DNA from: Cryomorpha sp963741985
GTDB taxonomy: Bacteria > Bacteroidota > Bacteroidia > Flavobacteriales_D > Cryomorphaceae
Length of the DNA: 64,000 nt
Reading direction: 5' to 3'
Assembly (NCBI GenBank): GCA_963741985.1
Contig: CAVUKD010000003.1
Span: 434,001 to 498,000, forward strand
Positions 28,396-38,600 of this stretch are shown piece after piece (position 1 is the stretch's first letter; every line of letters begins with the position of its first letter). The position numbers and the translations under genes are program-made. The notes under the pieces were generated by a model. It made no database searches. It saw only the letters and a program-made list of their open reading frames with translations, and had not been told where the DNA came from.

Positions 28396-29499
28396 TTATT
28401 CTTCGACAACCTTTGGCTTATTCCACACCTTAATCTGATCGTCTTTGGAAACTCCAGAAAGCACTTGAACTTTCAATCCGTCGGAGAGGCCGAGATTTAC
28501 GTCGTGGCGCTCGTACTGCTGATCTCCGGTTTTTACTTCCACGTAAGTGTCGGTTTCATTCTCATATTGCACGAGTCCTTCATCGATGGTCAAAACACTA
28601 TCGACGCGGGCGAGTACAATATTTGCATTGGCAGAATATCCCGCCCGTATAAATTGTTTGTCCTTGAGTGTGACGGCTGCTTTTATTTCAAACTGAATAG
28701 CCCCATTTTCCTCCACTCCTTTTGGAGAAATGTATTCAAGTTTGGCTTCGAAAGTCTCATTTTGAATTGCTCCAATGGTAAGTATCAAATCCATACCTTC
28801 CTTGATTTTTCCCACTTCAGATTCATCCACATTGCCTTCAAAAATCAAATCTTTCATATCAGCCACTGTAGCGATCGTTGTTCCCTCATTGAAATTATTG
28901 ACCTCGATAACTGAATTTCCAATCTCTACTGGTACAGCGAGTACCATACCACTAATGGTGCTACGCACGAGGGTGTTCGACGAAGAACTGCTTTTGGTGG
29001 AAGCACCTTCACGAATTATTCTCAAATTATCCTGCGCACCCTCCAGCTCGGCCTGAGCATTCTTTTTTGCCGTTTGAAAGGGTTGAAAATCAGCATAAGA
29101 AATCACACCCTGATCGTAAAGACTTTTATTCCGATCGTAATCTAATTTGGAGTTGTCAATATCGATCTTTGCGCGTTCCAGGCGGTTTTCAGCATTGCTG
29201 AGCGAAACCATATTTGGAATAATTTGAATTTTGGCGAGCACATCGCCAGCTTTTACGATCATTCCCGGCTCCACATTCAATTCTTTAATAATCCCCGAAA
29301 CAACGGGTTTAATATCAATTTGCTTTCGAGGCTCGACGGATCCAGTAGCTACTGTTTTTTGAATAATATCCGTCACAACGGGAGTTTCCGTTTCAAAACT
29401 CACTGGTTTTTGCTGCGATTTGCGATACACATAAAATAGTGTCCATGCCAGGATACCGACGATGAGTATGGAAACGATTATAAAAATAACTTTCTTCAT
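28396..29499 (-). CDS. MacA-like periplasmic adaptor (HlyD/RND family) of an ABC exporter
   Basis: A 367-residue membrane fusion protein. It has one N-terminal anchor (VIFIIVSILIVGILAWTLFY), the lipoyl-like half-motifs EPRKQIDIKPVVSGIIKELN and RSTISGMVLAVPVEIGNSVI, a helical hairpin between them (ENRLERAKIDIDNSKLDYDR), and a beta-barrel domain to the C-terminus. It bridges the inner-membrane permease to an outer-membrane channel, which is not encoded here. It is the last gene of the four-gene minus-strand operon and follows a permease by 20 bases. Confidence 0.88.
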   Translation of the reverse strand: MKKVIFIIVSILIVGILAWTLFYVYRKSQQKPVSFETETPVVTDIIQKTVATGSVEPRKQIDIKPVVSGIIKELNVEPGMIVKAGDVLAKIQIIPNMVSLSNAENRLERAKIDIDNSKLDYDRNKSLYDQGVISYADFQPFQTAKKNAQAELEGAQDNLRIIREGASTKSSSSSNTLVRSTISGMVLAVPVEIGNSVIEVNNFNEGTTIATVADMKDLIFEGNVDESEVGKIKEGMDLILTIGAIQNETFEAKLEYISPKGVEENGAIQFEIKAAVTLKDKQFIRAGYSANANIVLARVDSVLTIDEGLVQYENETDTYVEVKTGDQQYERHDVNLGLSDGLKVQVLSGVSKDDQIKVWNKPKVVEE

Positions 29500-29519
29500 G
29501 AGTAGGTTTTATTTTCTAT

Positions 29520-30770
29520 TTATTCAGTTCTGAGTGCTTCAATTGGTTTTATGCGTACCGCGCGAATGGCGGGAAGCAGGCCTGCCAACATACCGCCGAA
29601 AACGAGTACAATCAATGCCGAGAATAAGACTTTGAAACTCACTCCCGGATTCACGAAAGAGGTGGAGCCTTTTCCTATCGCCATATTCACTCCTTCGAGG
29701 AGCCATACGCCGCATATAATTCCTAAAAATCCCGCTATGGCGGAAAGAAAAAGTGCTTCGAGTAAGATTTGAGAAACGATATTCCACGGCGTGGCTCCGA
29801 GCGCTTTCCGAACGCCCAGTTCATTGGTGCGCTCCTTGATGATTACCAGCATGATATTGCTTACGCCAATAATTCCGGCAAAAAGTGTGAGAATTCCGAC
29901 AATCCAGGACAGAGCCCGGATTCCGCCGAAAATCCCGGTCATTCGCCGATACATTTTTTGCATGTTCCAATGTCCGAATGCGCGATCATCCTTCGGGTTC
30001 ACTGTATGGCGTTCCTTCAGGGCATTTATTACTTCATCGGCCATCACCGCCACATCAACATCCGCTTTTGCCGTAAGGGTCATCCACCCAATTTGATCAC
30101 CCCAATTGAATGCTTTTTGGAAAGTTGTTAATGGCATAAAAATAGTCTTGGTATCTTCTTCGGCCTGCTCTCCAGATTGTCGGGATTGAAAAGTTCCCAC
30201 AACCATAAAATTCACTCCATTGATCTGAATATATGAACCCAGAGGTTCCTCGGTTTTATTAAACAATTCGGCATAAACCCTTTCGCCAATCACGCAAACC
30301 TTGCGGCTTTCATCCAGATCGTCCCAATTGATAAACCTTCCACGATTAAAGTCTCTGGGTTCAATCTTTATGTAATCCGGAGTATCGCCGATCACAGTAA
30401 AGGCTCCTGTTCTGATGCCGTGGGTAACGTTATTCCCCCCGCGATATCCACCGAGTTGTGCTCTTGGAGAAATGAGATCAATATCGGGAACCGTACTTTT
30501 CAAATACGCCACATCGGCACTGTTCAGCTCGATACTTCGGCCGCGTTTAAAGCCTTTGTACGCCATGGTTGTGGACTGCGACCACACCGACATGCTATTT
30601 GTAACCCGATTAAAATTCGAATTAACTCCATTTTCCAGACCTTTACCCGAGCCCATCATAATGATGAGCATCATAATGCCCCACATCACCCCAAAAGCAG
30701 TTGCTGCAGTTCGAAACGGATTCTTACCCAGCACTTGAAAAACCTCTATCCATTTATCTCTGTCAAACAT
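29520..30770 (-). CDS. MacB-type ABC permease (second copy)
   Basis: A 416-residue FtsX/MacB permease: N-terminal helix (NPFRTAATAFGVMWGIMMLI), a large periplasmic MacB_PCD domain (residues about 45-250) and three C-terminal helices (ALSWIVGILTLFAGIIGVSN, ALFLSAIAGFLGIICGVWLL, LIVLVFGGMLAGLLPAIRA). VIIKERTNELGVRKALGATP is the FtsX coupling motif, and the protein ends RIKPIEALRTE. It likely forms a heterodimer with the permease encoded two bases upstream and is powered by the LolD-like ATPase of the operon. Confidence 0.9.
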   Translation of the reverse strand: MFDRDKWIEVFQVLGKNPFRTAATAFGVMWGIMMLIIMMGSGKGLENGVNSNFNRVTNSMSVWSQSTTMAYKGFKRGRSIELNSADVAYLKSTVPDIDLISPRAQLGGYRGGNNVTHGIRTGAFTVIGDTPDYIKIEPRDFNRGRFINWDDLDESRKVCVIGERVYAELFNKTEEPLGSYIQINGVNFMVVGTFQSRQSGEQAEEDTKTIFMPLTTFQKAFNWGDQIGWMTLTAKADVDVAVMADEVINALKERHTVNPKDDRAFGHWNMQKMYRRMTGIFGGIRALSWIVGILTLFAGIIGVSNIMLVIIKERTNELGVRKALGATPWNIVSQILLEALFLSAIAGFLGIICGVWLLEGVNMAIGKGSTSFVNPGVSFKVLFSALIVLVFGGMLAGLLPAIRAVRIKPIEALRTE

Positions 30771-30772
30771 GG

Positions 30773-32002
30773 CTATTCATCTCTAAGTGCAACAACGGGT
30801 TTGATTCGGGCGGCGCGCAAGGCAGGAAAGAACCCGGCGATCGCTCCTGCTATCACCATTATAACAAGCGTAATGATGGCAACCGGAAAATTGACAGTCG
30901 GATTCTCAAACATAGTTTGCTTGCCGAGACTGCGTGAAATACCTTCAATAGTAAAAACGGCAAGCACGAGCCCTATATAACCTGCCAAAGAGGTTATAAA
31001 AACAGATTCATGCAATACCAAACCTATCACCGATCCGGGAGTTGCGCCCAAGGCCTTTCGTATTCCGATTTCCTTGGTTCTTTCTTTTACGACTACGCTC
31101 ATAATATTGCTCACTCCCACTACCCCCGCTATGATTGTAAATGCGCCAATTATCCAAACGAAGATTTGGATTCCGACCATGATATCCGTGATTTTTTTAA
31201 AACTCATATTGTTATTCCGCACATTAATTGCTGCGTCATCGGCGGGAGCGATTGTATATTTCTGCTTGAGGTAATCCTCAATTTGCTGCGCCATCATTTC
31301 GGTTTGCGCCAAAGAAAGATTACCTGTGGTAATGGCAAACATATCAATATCATCACCGTGACCAAAAATTTGTTGCCCGATGGTGAGAGGTACATAAATA
31401 ATGCGCTGCTCACGTTCATTTCCGGTATCCTCAAAAACGCCAATTACTTTAAACGGAATTCCAAATATCTCAAAGTATTTCCCAATTGGATCTGCGGTTT
31501 TGAAAAGATCATTTGCCACCTCTACTCCAATTACTGCGAGTTTTCTTTTAGCAAGAATATCATCATCGTTCAGAAATCGTCCGTTTTGAATGATGGTATT
31601 TTCAATATATTGATGTCCAGGATTTACCGCTCGTATTGGATAGGTATTGTATTCGGTTTTATAAGTGACGCTGGCTCCCCAGACCATCTCACGGGCTGAA
31701 GAATACTCTACTCCAGCTACATTATTCTTCACATAATTGAAGTCTTCGATGGTGAACTGGATTTTGCGATTCGAGCGAAGTCCTTTGTAGGGTATTGCCG
31801 TCTTTCCGGAACGAATCCAAATGCTGTTTATCGCATCATCATTAAAGCTGGTTGTAATTCCATTTTGCAATCCCTGACTAACACCCAGCAAGACTACCAA
31901 CATGAAAATTCCCCAAAGAACCGAGAATGCAGTAAGAAACGTCCGAAGTTTATTTTTTCGGATAGTCGAGAATATTTCTTGCCATTTGTCAATATCAAAC
32001 AT
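30773..32002 (-). CDS. MacB-type ABC permease (first copy)
   Basis: A 409-residue paralogue of the permease that follows, with the same order of helix, periplasmic domain and three helices. VVVKERTKEIGIRKALGATP is the coupling motif and RIKPVVALRDE the ending, nearly the same as in the partner. It overlaps the ATPase gene by 8 bases. Two distinct permeases in one operon suggest a heterodimeric exporter of lipoproteins, peptides or small toxic molecules; the substrate cannot be read from sequence. Confidence 0.9.
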   Translation of the reverse strand: MFDIDKWQEIFSTIRKNKLRTFLTAFSVLWGIFMLVVLLGVSQGLQNGITTSFNDDAINSIWIRSGKTAIPYKGLRSNRKIQFTIEDFNYVKNNVAGVEYSSAREMVWGASVTYKTEYNTYPIRAVNPGHQYIENTIIQNGRFLNDDDILAKRKLAVIGVEVANDLFKTADPIGKYFEIFGIPFKVIGVFEDTGNEREQRIIYVPLTIGQQIFGHGDDIDMFAITTGNLSLAQTEMMAQQIEDYLKQKYTIAPADDAAINVRNNNMSFKKITDIMVGIQIFVWIIGAFTIIAGVVGVSNIMSVVVKERTKEIGIRKALGATPGSVIGLVLHESVFITSLAGYIGLVLAVFTIEGISRSLGKQTMFENPTVNFPVAIITLVIMVIAGAIAGFFPALRAARIKPVVALRDE

Positions 32003-32681
32003 CGGCTTTTAGTGCGTTGTGGCTTTCAATTACGCCGTCCTTTAAGCGGATTAGGCGATTGGTCATTTGGGCAATATCACTTTCGTGTGTTACGATCACC
32101 ACGGTCATTCCTTCCGCGTTTACCTCCTTTAGCAAATCCATTACCGAATAAGAAGTAGTGGTATCCAGTGCACCGGTTGGCTCATCAGCAAGGATTATCC
32201 GTGGATTGGAAATGAGAGATCGAGCAATTGCGACCCGTTGTTTTTGCCCACCGCTCAGTTCATTCGGATCGTGATCCGCCCAGTCCAAAAGACCTACTTT
32301 ATCCAGGTATTTTTTTGCAATCTCATTTCTCTTATTTCTCCCTACACCCTGATAATAAAGCGGAAGTGCGACATTTTCCATCGCATTTTTGAATGAAATC
32401 AAATTGAAAGACTGAAATATAAATCCAATCAATTCGCTGCGATATTGTGCCGCTTTTGTTTCATTCAAATCTTTTATTAATCGCCCGTCAAGATGATACG
32501 TACCTGAATCATAATTATCGAGAATACCAAGAATATTGAGCAATGTCGACTTCCCCGATCCGGAAGAGCCCATAATGGAAACAAGCTCTCCCTTACGAAT
32601 TTCCAGATCGATCCCTTTGAGCACCGGCAAAGGCCGGTTTCCCACCATATAGCTCTTATTGATATTTTGGAGTTTGATCAT
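31995..32681 (-). CDS. LolD/MacB-type ABC transporter ATPase
   Basis: A 228-residue ATP-binding subunit. Walker A is GSSGSGKSTLL, the Q-loop FIFQSFNLISF, the signature LSGGQKQRVAIARSL, Walker B IILADEPTGALD, and the H-loop VVIVTHESDIA. It closes with RLIRLKDGVIES. It is first in the operon with two permeases and an adaptor. A TAGCTTTG element lies 17 bases upstream of its ATG. Confidence 0.93.
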   Translation of the reverse strand: MIKLQNINKSYMVGNRPLPVLKGIDLEIRKGELVSIMGSSGSGKSTLLNILGILDNYDSGTYHLDGRLIKDLNETKAAQYRSELIGFIFQSFNLISFKNAMENVALPLYYQGVGRNKRNEIAKKYLDKVGLLDWADHDPNELSGGQKQRVAIARSLISNPRIILADEPTGALDTTTSYSVMDLLKEVNAEGMTVVIVTHESDIAQMTNRLIRLKDGVIESHNALKADV

Positions 32682-32698
32682 ATGTTGATAAGAATGAA

Positions 32699-32706
32699 CA
32701 AAGCTA
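32699..32706 (-). promoter_or_regulatory. Possible -7 element of the ABC exporter operon
   Basis: TAGCTTTG on the minus strand fits TAnnTTTG and lies 17 bases before the ATPase ATG, but no TTTG is found at the expected -33 distance. Only half of the promoter is supported. Confidence 0.35.
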
Positions 32707-32850
32707 AGATTAGATTATTCAAGTATATCGTATAATCCGTAAACGGCTATATATTTATGTGTACGGGAATATTCCTTTAAATTGAGTCGGTATAAAACGG
32801 ATATTAGCTAATCGAAAAATATGGTCTTTCCAAAAATTTGAAAATGAAAA

Positions 32851-32879
32851 GCCCCAAAAGCTGACTACATCTTTGGGGC
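32851..32879 (-). terminator. Rho-independent terminator of the starch locus
   Basis: Arms GCCCCAAA (32851-32858) and TTTGGGGC (32872-32879) pair perfectly over 8 bp. On the minus strand the stem is followed by TTTTCATTTTC. It lies 22 bases after the stop of the last gene of the locus. Confidence 0.8.
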
Positions 32880-32901
32880 ATTCAATAAAAATTTCAAGAA
32901 T

Positions 32902-33739
32902 TTAATTACATCCTGGAAACAGTGATATAGGCACTGTAAATGGAGGCGCCTGAATCGGAGCTTTCGTGATATAAACATCGATTCGGGTGAGTTCATCACC
33001 AGGGTTCAGACCAAAGTAGGTTTGTGGAATCATAGTTTTAGAGAAGACCCCATCCCCGTCATAGTCCATTTTAAATTTGTCCGTTGCTTGTTGAAACACT
33101 TGCAAAGAACCGCCATTTACACTGTAGCGATACCAGATGAGGCATTCATCCGGACCCAAATTTTGGAGCGAAGAAACGGTCTCTTTGTTGTTGTCATAGG
33201 TAATGATGAAATAGTCATCCTGAAAGAAGGTGGTCGGAAAGGGACAAATTTTTTCAAAACAACCAATCGGCTCGAAATCATAATGCAGATCGGGAGACTT
33301 CTGTTCAGGTAAACCAGAAGGCGCACCATTTTTCTCTTTGACGAGAAAATCCATACCGCTTGCGTAAAAAACTGCTGCCGGCTGCTCATAAAAGGTAGCC
33401 AGCGGAGAACCAAAAAAATCGAAATACCAGACATTTGGATTCGTGGCATCCTGCTCCATTTTCATTTGGTCGTTTGAATTATCCCACGCTCCATTCAGAG
33501 TCCCCATGAGGGTTGCATTTGGATTCCACAACCAGATATACAGTGGGTTGGTATCCGGATCTACATCTTGCAATTCAGGACAGTTGCAATCAGACGATGA
33601 AACATCAATGTATAATCTCCCCGGCACGGTCACATCCGTGGGGGATGGCTCGAAATATATTCCCTGTCCATAGCTACAAAAAGCAATGGTTAAGAACAAT
33701 AACAGAAATTGCGAATGATTTGAAAAAAGTATGGTTCAT
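32902..33739 (-). CDS. Secreted protein of unknown function at the end of the starch locus
   Basis: The main frame runs 33699-32902 (265 residues) with only a TTG start and a truncated leader (FLTIAFCSYGQG). A second frame from ATG 33739 gives MNHTFFKSFAISVIV, and joining the two by removing one base near 33690 makes a full signal peptide. That ATG lies 8 bases after the preceding stop, as expected in this operon. The mature part is rich in Trp, Tyr and Phe, for example PLYIWLWNPNATLMGTLNGA and NPNVWYFDFFGS, which suggests a carbohydrate-binding beta fold. It may be analogous to the surface glycan-binding proteins or DUF4961-type proteins that follow SusD; I do not recognise the family with certainty. 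Confidence 0.65.
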
Positions 33740-33747
33740 TTCTTTGA

Positions 33748-34239
33748 TTATTTTCTATTAAACACCAATCGATAGCCGAGTGCTGCTTTTTCATCAGCTC
33801 CATCGGGACAAGAACGTTTTACAAAATTTATTTTCAATTGGGTGTCACTTTTACGCGTTGGTCCACCAAGGGGAGCATCAGTCATTGCTCCGTCAGGCGA
33901 GACCAAAATAATTTTTGTAGGCGTATTTTGATCGTCAAACGACCAGGTTCCGGTTAACGGAAAAAAACTGTTTGCCGCACCAGAGGTAAAGCTTCCATCG
34001 GTTTTGAATGACAATACAAGCGGATCGGCGGTAATAACCTGATCTGTAATATTCCGTTCCGGTTTTGCAGGATTCCCTTCATCCACCAAAAACACTTCAT
34101 TCATTATCCAATCCGTAGCAGTAAGACCTTCTACTTTGCTAAATGGCTCGCCTATTTCAGATTCATCTTCTTTACATCCGCTTAGCGCAAAAAGGCAGAG
34201 CGAAAGGAGAAATATTCTATTCAATATATTGATTTTCAT
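33748..34239 (-). CDS. Lipoprotein of the starch locus (DUF5004-like)
   Basis: A 163-residue lipoprotein with signal peptide and lipobox LSGC (Cys22), followed by an acidic KEDESEIGE stretch of the kind that sends Bacteroidota lipoproteins to the cell surface. The rest looks like a small beta-barrel lipocalin-type fold, with LVLSFKTDGSFTSGAANSFF and LTGTWSFDDQNTPTKIILVS. This pattern recalls DUF5004 proteins, which often follow SusD. It likely binds glycan or helps assemble the SusCD complex. It lies 19 bases after susD. Confidence 0.7.
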   Translation of the reverse strand: MKINILNRIFLLSLCLFALSGCKEDESEIGEPFSKVEGLTATDWIMNEVFLVDEGNPAKPERNITDQVITADPLVLSFKTDGSFTSGAANSFFPLTGTWSFDDQNTPTKIILVSPDGAMTDAPLGGPTRKSDTQLKINFVKRSCPDGADEKAALGYRLVFNRK

Positions 34240-34258
34240 AAATTTATATTTATTCTAA

Positions 34259-35665
34259 TTAACAACCGCCTGTAGGGTTAAGCGGAAAAAAGTCGGTTTG
34301 TTCAACTGCTGGAAACTGAAGGATCATTCCATTGCAATCCCAGGGTGCACCTCTTACGATAATGTTTTCTCCTTGAGAACCCATGCGTTTTAAATCGTGA
34401 AAACGCTCACCATTGAATGGAAATTCGAGACGGCGTTCCAGTCGGGCGGCTTGAATGACTTCAGCAGCATTAGCATTGGCCAAAAGATTCGCGACATTTG
34501 AATCGTAGGCTCTTTCGCGGATCGCATTGATATCTTCAATTCCCTGGCTTAAATCTCCCGCGATTTTAGCGGCCGACTCTGCGCGCATCAGCATCATTTG
34601 GGTGACCGTGAACAAAGGAATATGGTAATACTCCGCATCGAACATGTGGGTGATATAGGTAATATTTCCATCCTGATCATTTTTTGCATAAAGGATTCCG
34701 CGCGATGTGGAGTCTCCGTGTGCTATCATTAAATTATATAGTTCAGGCTGGATACGCAATTTAGGCGTACCATTCGCGAAATAATTATCTCTGAAAAATC
34801 CGTTGCGGCTATCTACCGTTCCATCTTCACGTGGATATGAATATACATAAAAATAGGCTTCAGGGCTGACCAGTGGAAACTGATATTTATTTACCTCTGA
34901 ATCGAAAGTCTGGGGAGCTTCTGTCAATAATTGATTGGAGAGTTCATACGCTTTTTGATAATTGTGTTGTTGAAAACGAACTTCCGCCTCGAGGGCAATA
35001 GCCGACCATTTGGTGGCATACACCTCATTAAATTCCGGGAGCCCTGCTTCGGCTTGAGCTATTTCAGAGAGCACGAAATCATACACCTGAGCCACAGTGG
35101 CGCGCGGAGCATTCACGATGTCCGAAGACTGACGAATCGCAATTCCAAGTTGTGAATTATCAGGTGTATAACCATATGGCTGTGCCCAGGCACGCACCGC
35201 GTCGAAATGACATAATCCGCGAATAAAATGTGCTTCGGCCATGAACTTTGTGCGATCTGCATCGGAAAGATCAGGGACATTATCCACATTTTCCAACACC
35301 GTATTTGCTCGCAAAATTGCGATAGATAGTTGTTTGAGTGTTTCGCCCACAGCACCGTTAAAAATATTGCTACCTCTTAACCAAACAGATGTATAATCGT
35401 CTTGATTGATCGGGCGCACCAGGTTATCACTCATCAATGTGGGCATATTCTGATAATCTCCATTATACGTATTTGCGAGTACGTCGTAAGCACTTATCAA
35501 TACTTCCTGCAAATCTGAAGCAGACTGTACCGCTTCAGAAGGCAATATGGTCGCTGAGTTCGTAGGAGGTTTTTGTTCCAGCAATTTCTTACATGATACG
35601 CCGCCACAAATAAGAATACCAAGTGCAAACGCTATGCTAATTTTTCTGAATGTTAGATTTTTCAT
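34259..35665 (-). CDS. susD: SusD/RagB family outer-membrane glycan-binding lipoprotein
   Basis: A 468-residue SusD-family protein with lipobox GVSC (Cys25), helical TPR-like core (AEAHFIRGLCHFDAVRAWAQ PYGY is the typical SusD sequence near residue 145) and the C-terminal RxERRLEFPFNGERFHDLKR motif. SusD forms the lid on the SusC channel and holds the oligosaccharide before import. Its gene follows susC by 4 bases. The neighbouring secreted alpha-amylase suggests starch or a related alpha-glucan as substrate. Confidence 0.93.
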   Translation of the reverse strand: MKNLTFRKISIAFALGILICGGVSCKKLLEQKPPTNSATILPSEAVQSASDLQEVLISAYDVLANTYNGDYQNMPTLMSDNLVRPINQDDYTSVWLRGSNIFNGAVGETLKQLSIAILRANTVLENVDNVPDLSDADRTKFMAEAHFIRGLCHFDAVRAWAQPYGYTPDNSQLGIAIRQSSDIVNAPRATVAQVYDFVLSEIAQAEAGLPEFNEVYATKWSAIALEAEVRFQQHNYQKAYELSNQLLTEAPQTFDSEVNKYQFPLVSPEAYFYVYSYPREDGTVDSRNGFFRDNYFANGTPKLRIQPELYNLMIAHGDSTSRGILYAKNDQDGNITYITHMFDAEYYHIPLFTVTQMMLMRAESAAKIAGDLSQGIEDINAIRERAYDSNVANLLANANAAEVIQAARLERRLEFPFNGERFHDLKRMGSQGENIIVRGAPWDCNGMILQFPAVEQTDFFPLNPTGGC

Positions 35666-35669
35666 AATC

Positions 35670-38600
35670 TTAGAATCTTAGGTTAAGGGCAAGGTTAAAA
35701 GACATTTCCTGTGGGGGAGTCAAATAGGTAATGTTCGCGCTCAAATTTCTGTCTGTCGCATTTTCAAAGTCCCTTGCTATTTCAGGATCAAGTCCATCAA
35801 AATTTGTAATGGTAAAGAAATTAACTGCCGAAAGGGTTATACTCGCACTTTGAAAAGTCGCCGATCCAATAGCGAATTTAGGAAAGCTGTATCCCACACT
35901 CAATCTTCGGAATCTTAAATAATCTCCTTTTTTCAAGAACTGGGTTGAATTATTGTCATAGGCATTGGTCAATCCATAATTCTCATTTAACTGAGAGACT
36001 TGAGCGTATTCAGCCTCATCCCCAGGAGCGCGCCAACGGTCAAAAATATCCGTACGCATATTCCAGTCCGTCACTACACCGAGTTGACGTTTTGAAGAGG
36101 AATCGTAGATATTGCTACCGAGGCTAAACACACAAACCAGTCCGACGTTCCAACGCCCAATTTCAAAGGTATTTGTAATCCCTCCTACCGCTTTCGGCAA
36201 AACACGTCCTACCGCCACTCGATTCGCCGGATCCCAATCCATGGTTTCATTCCCATTTATATCCAGATAAACGTTTCGACCGGTTTCAGGATCGATATGG
36301 GAGAACCGAACAAGAAAATTAGTTCCTACGGGCTTACCCACGACCACTCGGGTATCATTGGTACCTCCACTAATCGCATCGGGTGAATAATCTCCGATAT
36401 TCACGATTTCATTGTAATTATAAGCCACATTGAAATTGGTCTTCCAAGTAAATTTCTTTTTACTGATGTTCGTAGAGTTGATTCCTAATTCCACTCCACG
36501 GTTAAGTATTTCCCCCACATTGTCCCAGAAAGATAGAAATCCCGTACTTACCTGGGGTGTAATACTGAGCAAAACATCGGTAGTCTTTTTATTGTAGAAA
36601 GACAAAGTCGCCGTAATTCGGTCATCAAAGAATCCACTTTCTATACCGACATCAAATGTGTTGGCGGTTTCCCATTGAATATTTGGATTGGGAGGACTGG
36701 CGAGATATCGGAAATCTTGACCATTGTATCCGTTGAATGCAACGTTATACTTTCCGTATTGTTGGTAATTTGGAATGGCTGCATTACCCGTTATCCCCCA
36801 GCCCGCGCGAAGTTTCAGGAATGAGATGAACTTACTGTCTTTTAAGAAATTCTCCTCGCTGAGTACCCATCCGGCGGAGGCCGATGGAAAATAGCCAAAT
36901 CGGTTGTTCTCGCCAAAACGAGAGGATCCGTCGGCCCGGAAACTGGCCTGCGCATAGTATTTATTCTTGAAAGAATAGTTCACACGGGCAAAAGCTGAAA
37001 TAAAATTAAAAATCTCTTTGGTATTTGTGCCATCAAATCGGTACCCTGGGGTAGAGATGGAATCCTTATCCGCAAACTCTTGATTTAAAAGCCCCGGATT
37101 TTCATAGAAATTTCCATCTACCGAAGAATCCTGACGGTATTGACGGGGTTTCGCAATAGATGTAGATTGCTGATACTCTGTACCAATGAGGTAGGTTAAC
37201 TTGTTGTCTTCATCAATATCATGAAAATAGGTTACTGTTCCATTAACGTTGAAGTTATTGGTATAGGTGGCCCATCTCTCGGCGAGACTTTGCTGCGTTC
37301 CCAACCGGTCAGAGTTCAACAATCGTGCATCTGAAAACTTATCATCTTTGAGGTCCAGATAGTCATACCCTGCATAGACTTTCACAAAAAGTTTTTTCGT
37401 AGGCTTGTATTCCAAAGAGATGTTATTTATTGAGCGCCACTCAGTAGTGCGCCAATCCTGTAATTCACGCTTTCGCACAGGATTAGATCCTTGGTCCCAA
37501 TAATCGCCAGGAAGGTGGGTTATTTCTCCTGAATCTTTGAAAACCGTATCCTTATAGAAAATAGGATAATATGGCAAGGCCGTAGACATAGCATCACCCA
37601 GACCTCCACTCCAAGCGGCATCGATACGGTTGTTAACTCCCTGACTTGCGGATAAATTTGCCGAAAGAGTTAATTGGTCAGTAATTTTATACGACCCATT
37701 CAAGCGAAATGAGGTTCGCACATACGAGTTACCGATCAAATAACTTGCATTGTCGTCATAACCAATAGACGAGAAAATATTGTATTTGTCCGATCCATAA
37801 TTAGCTGAAAAGTTATAAGCCTGTTTAAATCCGGTATGGATGGTTTCGTCTACCCAGTCGGTTTTGGTCTGGCGAGCTTGTTCCCAGGTTCTTCCTCCTT
37901 TTAGCGGAGCGAGTCCGACATTTCCATCATTCTCCCAGGATTCCTGATACAATTGGAGCAATTCATCGCTATTGAGCATATTTGGGCGAGCAGTTGGTTG
38001 GGCAACGCCGAAATTCGTACCCAAATTAAAAGACCACCCTCTGCCCGATCCCGATTTTGTGGTAATTAAAATAACGCCGTTTGCACCGCGCGAACCGTAA
38101 ATACCAGTGGCGGCAGCATCTTTCAATATTTCTATACTTTCAATATCGTTTGGGTTAATCGTCGCCAGCGGATTGTTATTCATGGCACCCCGATTTCCAT
38201 TCAGGAAATAATCCTGTGTAATAGGAATTCCATCTACCACATACAGAGGATCGCCTGCAGCTGATATAGAAGCGATTCCGCGAATACGCACCACCGAAGC
38301 ACTTCCGGCAAGACCGCTCCCCTGCGTAACTTGCACACCTGCAGCTTTTCCCTGAAGGGCTGCCTCAAAACTCGGAGCCGGAATGTCCGTTATTTCTTTA
38401 CTCGTAACTTTGGATATTGCGCCGGTTACTTCCCTTTGGCGCTGAACACCGTAGCCTACGACAACATATTCGTTTAGGTTTTCGGAGCTCACTTCCATAG
38501 TTTTGTCAATCGTAATGCTCCCTGCAGCCGGGATATTAATCACTTCGCTTATCTTCTTGTAGCCGATAAATGAGAAATTTAAAGTGTGTTCTCCCACCGG

